A stretch of DNA of 6,513 nucleotides from Firmicutes bacterium UBA1426 (lineage in GTDB: Bacteria > Bacillota > Clostridia > Peptostreptococcales > Anaerovoracaceae), in contig DCUA01000088.1 of assembly GCA_002329675.1 (NCBI GenBank), positions 7,750 through 14,262 on the forward strand, written 5' to 3'. Positions 1 to 5,791 of this stretch are shown in pieces. The notes beneath the pieces are model-generated. The model had not been told where the DNA came from, did no database searches, and saw nothing but the letters and a program-made list of their open reading frames with translations. Each line of letters opens with the position of its first letter. Within the stretch, counting starts at the first letter, position 1. A program made the translations under genes and the position numbers.

Positions 1-60
1 CCACGGGGTCTGTCCCCATGGCTGTTGTCCCCGTGGCGGTTCCTGTGGCCGCCCGTGGCG
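1..60. repeat. GC-rich inverted/direct repeat element, cut by the left edge
   Basis: This block is much richer in G and C than the following 200 bases. CCACGGGG (1-8) is perfectly complementary to CCCCGTGG (29-36). A competing near-copy, CCCCATGG (14-21), pairs with the same left arm except for one C-A mismatch. GGCGG (35-39) can pair with CCGCC (49-53). CCCGTGGCG occurs twice as an exact 9-base direct repeat (30-38 and 52-60). On the minus strand it contains GGGGACA modules (CCACGGGGACA and CATGGGGACAGACCCC), reminiscent of short REP-like intergenic repeats I recall from clostridial genomes; that comparison is from memory. No T-run follows the stem closely, so it is not a clear terminator. 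The element may continue left of the window. Confidence 0.5.
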
Positions 61-171
61 CAGTTTGTTAAAATGTTGTCTAAATATTTCCTCATTTGAG
101 TTGTTAGAATACTCTGAAACTAGGTTCATTCCTACATTTTTGGTTAGCGACGCAGAGTGCACTTTCTTCAT
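1..171 (-). other. Doubtful leftward open frame running off the left edge
   Basis: On the minus strand an ATG at 171-169 opens 57 codons with no stop before the edge. The first 38 or so codons are AT-rich and look unremarkable (begins MKKVHSASLTKNVGMN). The remainder is read through the GC-rich repeat and is Pro/Gln/Trp/Gly-rich (for example RPQEPPRGQQPW), which is not typical of a conserved protein. A GGAG lies only 2 bases before the ATG, too close for a good ribosome binding site. I do not recognise the product. It could be a small divergent gene, a remnant, or chance. Apart from this and the repeat, I see no gene in 1-305. Confidence 0.15.
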
Positions 172-183
172 TTCTCCAATTGT

Positions 184-201
184 TTGATAAACTATTGACA
201 A
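184..201. promoter_or_regulatory. Rex-like (NADH/NAD+ sensing repressor) operator
   Basis: TTGATAAACTATTGACAA matches the clostridial Rex consensus TTGTTAA-N4-TTAACAA at 12 of 14 fixed positions, with the correct 7-4-7 spacing. The outer TTG and CAA ends, the most conserved part of Rex sites, are intact. Its right arm contains the -35 hexamer (195-200), so bound Rex would block RNA polymerase. Rex leaves DNA when NADH/NAD+ is high. Control of hydrogenase and fermentation genes by Rex is established in several anaerobic bacteria, and it fits an operon encoding an NADH-dependent hydrogenase. The match is seen; the binding is inferred. Confidence 0.55.
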
Positions 202-223
202 TCTTCCGGAAAGGTATTATACT
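195..223 (+). promoter_or_regulatory. Sigma-A type promoter of the hydrogenase operon
   Basis: A perfect -35 TTGACA (195-200) is followed by a 17-base spacer and the -10 TATACT (218-223), which has one mismatch to TATAAT. The expected transcription start is near 230, giving a 5' leader of about 75 bases before the first start codon at 306. The spacer contains an 8-base palindrome, TTCCGGAA (204-211). No leader hairpin or attenuator was obvious in 230-305. All six following genes are packed tightly on the same strand, so this promoter probably drives the whole operon. Confidence 0.75.
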
Positions 224-289
224 TTCAGTAAATAAGTATCGAAAAGGCCAACGCAATTAAATAGGATTGACCACACATTACCGAATACG

Positions 290-296
290 AAGGGAG
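290..296 (+). promoter_or_regulatory. Ribosome binding site that fixes the start of the first gene
   Basis: AAGGGAG lies 9 bases before ATG 306. The open frame also contains an upstream in-frame TTG at 267, but that codon has AGGA directly abutting it and no usable spacing. The 13 extra residues would precede the first beta-strand of the ferredoxin fold. ATG 306 is therefore preferred. Confidence 0.75.
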
Positions 297-305
297 AAAC
301 CCCAA

Positions 306-581
306 ATGAAAATAACGGTTTGTATAGGTTCCTCGTGCCATATCAAGGGCTCACAACAGGTTGTAGAGCAACTCCGAAATCTGATTTCGGAAAATTCCCT
401 GGGCGACAGAGTTGCGCTTACCGGATCCTTCTGTATGGATGGCTGTATGAATGGAGTCTGCGTAAAAATCGACGACACCATGTATTCGGTGCGGCCTGAA
501 AACGTCAGGACCTTTTTTGATACTGAGGTGCAAAGCAAGTTAAGAGATAAAATAATAATGGCGGTGAAACACAATGAGTGA
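306..581 (+). CDS. Small thioredoxin-like [2Fe-2S] ferredoxin
   Basis: This is a 91-residue soluble protein that probably carries one [2Fe-2S] cluster on a thioredoxin-like fold, the fold shared by NuoE and the N-terminus of HydB. The expected ligands are C6 and C11 (CX4C, in VCIGSSC) and C43 and C47 (CX3C, in FCMDGC); an additional C52 follows. It starts MKITVC, typical of a first beta-strand carrying the first ligand. There is no signal peptide, membrane segment or catalytic domain. It is the first gene after the promoter, and its last 8 bases overlap the start of the HydS-like gene, suggesting coupled translation. A role as electron donor or acceptor for the HydS-like protein is inferred from position alone. 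The family call is firm; the partner is not known. Confidence 0.85.
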   Translation: MKITVCIGSSCHIKGSQQVVEQLRNLISENSLGDRVALTGSFCMDGCMNGVCVKIDDTMYSVRPENVRTFFDTEVQSKLRDKIIMAVKHNE

Positions 582-2253
582 ATGCTTAAAACTGAAAAAA
601 TCCAACTGCAAAAACTGTTATAAATGCATCCGAACTTGTCCTGTCAAATCCATCCGATTTTCCGATAACCAGGCGCATATTATTGCTGAGGACTGCATCC
701 TTTGTGGAGAATGTTTTGTAGCCTGCCCGCAAAATGCAAAAGAAATCCGTAATGACCTGGATATCGTCAAAGAGCTTATCACCGGCCAAAAGCCGGTTTT
801 TGTGAGCATCGCTCCCTCCTTTATATCCAACTATGAAAATGTACCCCTTGCAGCCGTAGATCGGGCTTTGTCTTCACTTGGCTTTGCCGGCGTTGAAGAA
901 ACAGCTATCGGGGCAACAATGGTCGCTAAGCAATATGACGCCATAGTCGCAAAGGGTAAGTCCGACGCGATCATTTCCACCTGTTGCCACACGGTCAACC
1001 TGCTCATCCAAAAATACTATCCCGAGGTCATATCCAATATGGCGCCGGTTATTTCTCCTATGCAGACGCACTGCCGGGATTTGAAGCTCCGGCACGGCGA
1101 CATTAAAACGGTATTTATCGGCCCTTGCATTTCCAAAAAGGCAGAGGCGGAAATGGAGAGCTGCAGCAAGGATGTTGACTGTGTCCTGACTTTTGAAGAG
1201 CTTTCCATGTGGATGGAGGAGGAAAATATACAATTCGAGCCTGCCTGCGAGACGACTGAACCATTTCTGGCGAGAATGTTTCCCACTACCGGCGGCATCC
1301 TGAAGACCATGGCTACAGAACATCCGGGCTATACCTATATCGCCATTGACGGCCTGGACAAATGCATCAGTGCCATCAACGACATAAAGCAAGGAAATTT
1401 ACATAAGTGCTTCATTGAGATGTCAGCCTGCCAGGGCAGCTGTGTCAACGGTCCTGCGATGGATCAGGAGTGCAGATTTCCCATCCGGGATTATATTGCA
1501 GTTTCCGACTTTTCCGGTAAAGAAAACCTGGTCCTGGAGCCTTCCAGGATGAAGGATCTGTGCACGAAATTCACTCCTATGGCATCGCAGATAATTCATA
1601 TCCCGGATCCTGCTATTCAGGACATCCTGAGGAAAATGGGAAAAACCAAGCCCGAGCAGGAGCTAAACTGCGGTTCCTGCGGCTACAACACCTGCCGGGA
1701 CAAAGCAAGAGCCATTATCGATAACAAGGCCGATTTGACAATGTGCCTGCCGTATTTAAAGGAAAAGGCGGAGAGCTTTTCTGACACCATTATCAGTCAC
1801 ACTCCCAATGCCATCCTCGTTGTGAATGAGAGCTTTGAGGTGCAACTGGCCAACGAGTCCGCCTGCGAACTGCTGAACATCAAATCACAGAGCGAGATCC
1901 TGGGAGATAATGTTGTGCGTGTTCTTGACCCCGCCCCTTTCGTAAACGCCTATCGGAACGGGAGAGACACCTTTTCAAAAAAAGAGTACCTCGCTGAATA
2001 CAAGAAATATGTAGAGCAAACCGTTATTTATGATAAGAACTACCACATCATAATCTGCATTATGCGCGACGTGACCACGGAAACCCTTCAGTTTCAGAAC
2101 CGCCACGAATTGAGCCGCAAAACCATTGAGATTACGGACAAGGTTGTGGAAAAGCAAATGCGCACCGTTCAGGAGATCGCCTCATTACTGGGGGAAACAA
2201 CGGCGGAGACAAAGGTGGCTCTGACTAAGCTTAAGGAGTCCCTATATGATTAA
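574..2253 (+). CDS. hydS: Putative sensory group C [FeFe] hydrogenase with PAS domain (HydS-like)
   Basis: This 559-residue protein has four parts. (1) Residues 12-52 hold two [4Fe-4S] ferredoxin motifs (C12/C15/C18/C22 and C41/C44/C47/C51). (2) Residues about 72-340 form the Fe-only hydrogenase catalytic fold, with cluster ligands C138, C185, C286 and C290. (3) A small four-cysteine Fe-S domain follows (C366, C369, C374, C391). (4) A PAS domain spans about 402-500, ending in a signalling-type helix (about 505-556). C137, at the proton-relay cysteine position, and K188 and E191 are present. The motifs depart from catalytic enzymes: TSCCPGW reads STCCHTV, the Met of MPC is G183, the Met of MAC is S284, and the Gly before the last ligand is S289. 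Such changes are typical of group C sensory hydrogenases, proposed to sense H2 or redox state. The phosphatase gene starts within its last codons, so I would place it in the phosphatase-linked subgroup. Its start ATG 574 follows GGTG at 563-566. Sensing is inferred; activity may be low or absent. Confidence 0.88.
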   Translation: MSECLKLKKSNCKNCYKCIRTCPVKSIRFSDNQAHIIAEDCILCGECFVACPQNAKEIRNDLDIVKELITGQKPVFVSIAPSFISNYENVPLAAVDRALSSLGFAGVEETAIGATMVAKQYDAIVAKGKSDAIISTCCHTVNLLIQKYYPEVISNMAPVISPMQTHCRDLKLRHGDIKTVFIGPCISKKAEAEMESCSKDVDCVLTFEELSMWMEEENIQFEPACETTEPFLARMFPTTGGILKTMATEHPGYTYIAIDGLDKCISAINDIKQGNLHKCFIEMSACQGSCVNGPAMDQECRFPIRDYIAVSDFSGKENLVLEPSRMKDLCTKFTPMASQIIHIPDPAIQDILRKMGKTKPEQELNCGSCGYNTCRDKARAIIDNKADLTMCLPYLKEKAESFSDTIISHTPNAILVVNESFEVQLANESACELLNIKSQSEILGDNVVRVLDPAPFVNAYRNGRDTFSKKEYLAEYKKYVEQTVIYDKNYHIIICIMRDVTTETLQFQNRHELSRKTIEITDKVVEKQMRTVQEIASLLGETTAETKVALTKLKESLYD

Positions 2254-3424
2254 CAATTACTGCATTGAAACCGGATATGTGTCCCTGAATAAATACGGGG
2301 AGATTTTGTGCGGAGACCATGTGGAAACCGCATCGGACGATAAGGATTCTGCCATCGTGGTCATGGCAGATGGACTGGGAAGCGGGGTAAAAGCCTGTAT
2401 CCTCTCCACCCTCACATCAAAAATCCTGTCCACGATGATGGCGAATTCCATGCCCATGAAGGATTGCATATCCACTATGGTTGCCACTCTGCCCATTTGC
2501 AAGGTCCGGCAGCTGGCATACTCCACCTTCACAATCATACGCATTTCCAACCACCGGGAAGCGGAGATCATACAGTACGATAACCCAGATGTCATTATGC
2601 TGCGTGATGGCAAACGATATGAGTATCCCATCATTACAGAAATGATCGACGGCAAAAAAATATTGAAGTCGAAGATCAGCCTCTGCGAAGACGATGTATT
2701 TATAGCGATGAGCGATGGGGTGTTGCATGCCGGAGTTGGAGGCGTCTTCGATTTTGGATGGGATCAAAGTGATGTGAGCGACTTCCTTGAAAGGTTTTAC
2801 GACGCCAAACTTAATGCTAAAACCATCAGTTCAATGCTGATCGACCTATGCCGTGAGCTGTACAACGGCCAGCCGGGAGATGACACCACGGTTTGCACCA
2901 TTAAGATCCGGAAGAGAAAGCAGATCAATCTCATGATCGGCCCCCCTGAAGACCCGGATGATGTAAACAAAATGATGTCCCTGTTCTTCTCAAAGGAAGG
3001 CAGGTACATCGTCTGCGGAGGCACGACATCCAACCTTGCTGCCGAATATCTGCAGCGTCCCCTGGACTGCAGTCTGTCGGAGTATGTGGATCCCGATATC
3101 CCTCCCACAGCAATGATAGAAGGGGTCGACCTGGTGACAGAGGGGGTCATCACCATGAGCCGGGTGCTGGAATATGCGCAGGATTACCTGGGGAGCAACA
3201 GCCGCTATGCGGAGTGGGGCCAGAAGAATGACGGTGCCTCACGGATTGCACGGATGCTGTTTCAGGAGGCAACGGACATAAACTTCTTCGTAGGGCGGGC
3301 TATGAATCCGGCCCATCAGAACCCGAAGCTCCCTATCGGCTTCAATGTCAAAATGCAGCTTGTGGACGAGCTTGCCAAATGCCTTTCCGGGATGAATAAA
3401 AAGATTAAAGTCAGTTACTTTTAA
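2246..3424 (+). CDS. SpoIIE-family (PP2C-type) Ser/Thr protein phosphatase with extra C-terminal domain
   Basis: The 392-residue protein has an N-terminal metal-dependent SpoIIE/PP2C phosphatase domain at about 1-221. The metal-binding acidic residues are visible: D24 (CGDH), D42 in ADGLGSG (41-47), D157 in MSDG, and D212/D213 in GDDTT (211-215). The catalytic core therefore looks intact. The remaining 170 residues or so contain IGPPEDPDD (231-239) and YIVCGGTTSN (254-263) and match no domain I can name. There are no membrane segments. The start ATG 2246 has an AAGGAG site (2233-2238) 7 bases upstream and overlaps the HydS-like gene by 8 bases, implying joint production and probably direct contact. 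Family members usually dephosphorylate anti-sigma-factor antagonists or similar proteins; no such target is encoded here. A role as output of the HydS-like sensor is inferred from context. Confidence 0.87.
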   Translation: MINNYCIETGYVSLNKYGEILCGDHVETASDDKDSAIVVMADGLGSGVKACILSTLTSKILSTMMANSMPMKDCISTMVATLPICKVRQLAYSTFTIIRISNHREAEIIQYDNPDVIMLRDGKRYEYPIITEMIDGKKILKSKISLCEDDVFIAMSDGVLHAGVGGVFDFGWDQSDVSDFLERFYDAKLNAKTISSMLIDLCRELYNGQPGDDTTVCTIKIRKRKQINLMIGPPEDPDDVNKMMSLFFSKEGRYIVCGGTTSNLAAEYLQRPLDCSLSEYVDPDIPPTAMIEGVDLVTEGVITMSRVLEYAQDYLGSNSRYAEWGQKNDGASRIARMLFQEATDINFFVGRAMNPAHQNPKLPIGFNVKMQLVDELAKCLSGMNKKIKVSYF

Positions 3425-3430
3425 GGAGGT
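3423..3430 (+). promoter_or_regulatory. Full-strength ribosome binding site overlapping the phosphatase stop codon
   Basis: AAGGAGGT is a perfect anti-16S match ending 4 bases before ATG 3435. Its first two bases are the last two of the phosphatase TAA stop (3422-3424). This is the only junction among the first five genes with a gap rather than an overlap. It marks the switch from the regulatory module to the enzyme subunits, and could let HydC be translated at a higher rate than the upstream genes. Confidence 0.8.
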
Positions 3431-3434
3431 ACAT

Positions 3435-3920
3435 ATGGAAAACACATTTGATTATGGAGCAATCGACGTTATCATTGATGAATATGGCGCAGAAGCAAGC
3501 TCCGTCATAGCGATTTTGCAAGGAGTTCAGGAAAAATACCGCTATTTGCCAAAGGAGATTTTTCCTTATCTTGTAAAGCGCCTGGGTGTCAGTGAAGCGA
3601 GCATATACAGCGTTGCAACCTTTTATGAAAATTTTTCACTGGAGCCAAAAGGGAAATATGTTATTAAAGTCTGCGACGGCACTGCCTGCCATGTGCGGAG
3701 AAGCATCCCCATCCTGGAGCGCCTTCGTTCTGATCTGAAACTTATCGGGGATCGAAAAACTACGGAAGACTTGAACTTTACCGTCGAAACCGTTTCCTGC
3801 CTTGGAGCCTGCGGTCTCGCTCCGGTACTGACTGTCAACGACAAAGTTTACCCTGCCATGACACCGGACAAGGCATCCGAACTACTAAAACAGCTGAAGG
3901 AGGAACTTCTGAATGCTTAA
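3435..3920 (+). CDS. hydC: NuoE-like [2Fe-2S] subunit of NAD(H)-dependent hydrogenase (HydC)
   Basis: This 161-residue protein is full length for the NuoE/24-kDa family. Its N-terminal helical part (about 8-65) includes the family signature around YLPKEIFPYLVKRL and IYSVATFYENF. The thioredoxin-like domain follows, with [2Fe-2S] ligands C80 and C85 (CDGTAC) and C122 and C126 (CLGAC). In the HydABC trimer this subunit sits against HydB and holds one [2Fe-2S] cluster close to the flavin; it has no active site of its own. The gene begins 10 bases after the phosphatase stop and its final 8 bases overlap the HydB gene, the expected order hydC-hydB-hydA. NuoE-like subunits also serve formate dehydrogenases and complex I, but the HydA gene two positions downstream settles the assignment. 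Confidence 0.92.
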   Translation: MENTFDYGAIDVIIDEYGAEASSVIAILQGVQEKYRYLPKEIFPYLVKRLGVSEASIYSVATFYENFSLEPKGKYVIKVCDGTACHVRRSIPILERLRSDLKLIGDRKTTEDLNFTVETVSCLGACGLAPVLTVNDKVYPAMTPDKASELLKQLKEELLNA

Positions 3921-5787
3921 ATCAAGAGAAGACCTGAATAATATTCGCAATGCTTATGCAAAAACTCTGAAGTCACAGGAAGCAAAAATTCTTGTATGTG
4001 CAGGCACAGGCTGCGTAGCAGGAGGTTCTCCTGAGATCTACGATCGCTTGAAGGAATTGATGGAGCAGCGCGGCATCCCATGTTCTGTAGTGCTTGTTAA
4101 GGAAGCCCACGACCATACAGTGGGCATCAAGAAAAGCGGCTGTCATGGGTTTTGTGAAATCGGCCCTCTTATCCGGATCGAGCCCCAGGGCTGGCTGTAT
4201 GTAAAAGTAAAGCCGGAAGACTGCGAAGAAATCATTGACCAGACCGTGCTGAACGGTGTGCATATTGAACGCCTTGCTTATCAATATGACGGAGAAATCT
4301 GTAAAAAGCAGGACGATATTCCCTTTTATAAAAGCCAGACAAGACATGTTTTGCGGCACTGTGGTCAGATCGATGCCACGTCCATTAACGAATATCTTGC
4401 CATTGGCGGATATAGCGCTTTTGAAAAGGCTCTTTTCGATATGACCGGCGATGAAATCATCCGGGAGATTGCGGAATCCGGCCTTCGGGGCAGAGGCGGC
4501 GGCGGTTTCCCCGTAGGCCGTAAATGGGACCAGGTGAAGCGCCAGAAAGAGCCTCAAAGATATGTAGTCTGTAATGGAGACGAAGGCGACCCCGGTGCAT
4601 TTATGGATAGGAGCATCATGGAGGGTGATCCCCATAGCGTACTGGAAGGCATGTTGATCGCCGGGCTTTGCTGCGGAGCGGACCAGGGATACATATATGT
4701 GCGCGCCGAATATCCCCTGGCTGTCAACCGTTTGAAGACAGCTATCAAACAAGCAACAAGAATGGGATTACTGGGAGATCGGATCCTGGGAACGGATTTC
4801 AGCTTTCATCTGCGTATTAATCAGGGAGCCGGAGCCTTTGTCTGCGGAGAAGGTTCAGCCCTCACCGCTTCTATCGAAGGGAAACGTGGGATGCCCAGAG
4901 TCAAGCCGCCTCGTACGGTTGAGCACGGACTTTTTGATAAGCCCACTGTTCTGAACAACGTGGAAACCTTTGCAAACGTACCACTGATAATCCAAAACGG
5001 CGTAAAATGGTACAGATCCATCGGTCCTGAAAGAAGCCCGGGTACAAAGGCCTTTGCCCTCACAGGGAATATCGTAAATACCGGCCTGATCGAAGTTCCG
5101 ATGGGAACAACTCTCCGGGAAGTCATCTTTGATGTGGGCGGAGGAATGCGTGACGGAGGAGAATTCAAAGGAGTGCAAATCGGCGGACCATCCGGTGGAT
5201 GCCTTACCGAAAAAGATCTGAACCTGCCACTTGATTTTGACTCCCTTAAAAAAGCCGGTGCAATGATCGGTTCCGGCGGCTTGGTCGTAATGGATGACAA
5301 GAATTGCATGGTTGAAGTGGCGCGGTTCTTTATGAATTTTACCCAGAACGAATCCTGCGGAAAATGCGTGCCCTGCCGCGAAGGCACCAAGAGAATGCTG
5401 GCGATTTTAGAGCGCATTGTGTCCGGACAGGGTGTGGAGGGCGATATTGAACTGCTTCTGGAACTTGCCGACACCGTGTCTGCAACATCCCTCTGCGGTC
5501 TTGGAAAAACTGCTGCCCTTCCCGTTGTCAGCACGATAAAAAACTTCCGCAGTGAATACGAGGCCCATATACGAGAAAAGCGCTGCCCCGCCTGTGCTTG
5601 CAGTAAACTGAAAAAGATCGAAATCGACGCAACTCTGTGCAAGGGTTGCACAAAATGCACAAAGAGTTGCCCGGTAGATGCAATAAGCGGGAAGGTGAAA
5701 GAGCCCTTTGTGATCAATCAGGAAAAATGCATAAAGTGCGGGGCATGCATTACCACTTGCCCCTTCAACGCGATCAAGGAGGTTTGA
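3913..5787 (+). CDS. hydB: NuoF-like FMN and Fe-S subunit of NAD(H)-dependent hydrogenase (HydB)
   Basis: This 624-residue cytoplasmic subunit is where NAD(H) is oxidised or reduced. Its domains run in the standard HydB order. An N-terminal thioredoxin-like [2Fe-2S] domain has C29/C34 and C77/C81. The NuoF core has the glycine-rich FMN/NADH segment LRGRGGGGFPVGRKW (191-205), NGDEGDPGAF (221-230) and GAGAFVCGEG (305-314). A [4Fe-4S] site has C482, C485, C488 and C528. Two C-terminal ferredoxin-type [4Fe-4S] motifs have C576/C579/C582/C586 and C606/C609/C612/C616. That C-terminal pair separates HydB from plain complex I NuoF and is expected to be the ferredoxin-side route in bifurcating enzymes. 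C465, H552, C558 and C563 lie where a structural zinc site has been described in HydABC structures; I make that match from memory. ATG 3913 follows AAGGAGG (3897-3903) by 9 bases and overlaps hydC by 8. Whether this enzyme bifurcates cannot be proved from sequence. Confidence 0.93.
   Translation: MLKSREDLNNIRNAYAKTLKSQEAKILVCAGTGCVAGGSPEIYDRLKELMEQRGIPCSVVLVKEAHDHTVGIKKSGCHGFCEIGPLIRIEPQGWLYVKVKPEDCEEIIDQTVLNGVHIERLAYQYDGEICKKQDDIPFYKSQTRHVLRHCGQIDATSINEYLAIGGYSAFEKALFDMTGDEIIREIAESGLRGRGGGGFPVGRKWDQVKRQKEPQRYVVCNGDEGDPGAFMDRSIMEGDPHSVLEGMLIAGLCCGADQGYIYVRAEYPLAVNRLKTAIKQATRMGLLGDRILGTDFSFHLRINQGAGAFVCGEGSALTASIEGKRGMPRVKPPRTVEHGLFDKPTVLNNVETFANVPLIIQNGVKWYRSIGPERSPGTKAFALTGNIVNTGLIEVPMGTTLREVIFDVGGGMRDGGEFKGVQIGGPSGGCLTEKDLNLPLDFDSLKKAGAMIGSGGLVVMDDKNCMVEVARFFMNFTQNESCGKCVPCREGTKRMLAILERIVSGQGVEGDIELLLELADTVSATSLCGLGKTAALPVVSTIKNFRSEYEAHIREKRCPACACSKLKKIEIDATLCKGCTKCTKSCPVDAISGKVKEPFVINQEKCIKCGACITTCPFNAIKEV
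5776..5783 (+). promoter_or_regulatory. Ribosome binding site that fixes the HydA start
   Basis: AAGGAGGT lies inside the last codons of hydB, with AGGAGG ending 9 bases before ATG 5792. A second in-frame ATG at 5816 has no comparable site, so 5792 is chosen. This strong site at the hydB-hydA junction matches the need for equal subunit amounts. Confidence 0.8.
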
Positions 5788-5791
5788 GAAT

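Noticed and set aside
1..60. Rho-independent terminator of an upstream gene
   Set aside because: The stem (1-8 with 29-36) has a 20-base loop, no following T-run and competing pairings. The base content suits a repeat better.
2..189. Rightward open frame before the promoter, open to the left edge
   Set aside because: It runs through the GC-rich repeat as a Cys/Gly/Pro/Arg-rich stretch and then AT-rich DNA, ends in TGA inside the Rex-like site, and resembles no protein I know. Short frames in repeats often stay open by chance.
267..305. TTG start giving a 104-residue form of the first protein
   Set aside because: There is no properly spaced ribosome binding site, the N-terminal 13 residues are basic and unlike the family, and ATG 306 has AAGGGAG at a good distance.
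230..305. Riboswitch or attenuator in the operon leader
   Set aside because: The leader is only about 75 bases, AT-rich, and shows no stable stem or conserved riboswitch core.
3973..4752. Long leftward open frame of 259 codons opposite hydB
   Set aside because: It is antisense to a gene with clear conserved motifs, has no domain I recognise, and is explained by the codon bias of the opposite strand.
4821..5717. Leftward open frame of 298 codons opposite hydB
   Set aside because: It lies wholly antisense to the NuoF core and ferredoxin motifs, its composition is low-complexity, rich in Ser/Pro/Arg, and it has no recognisable domain.
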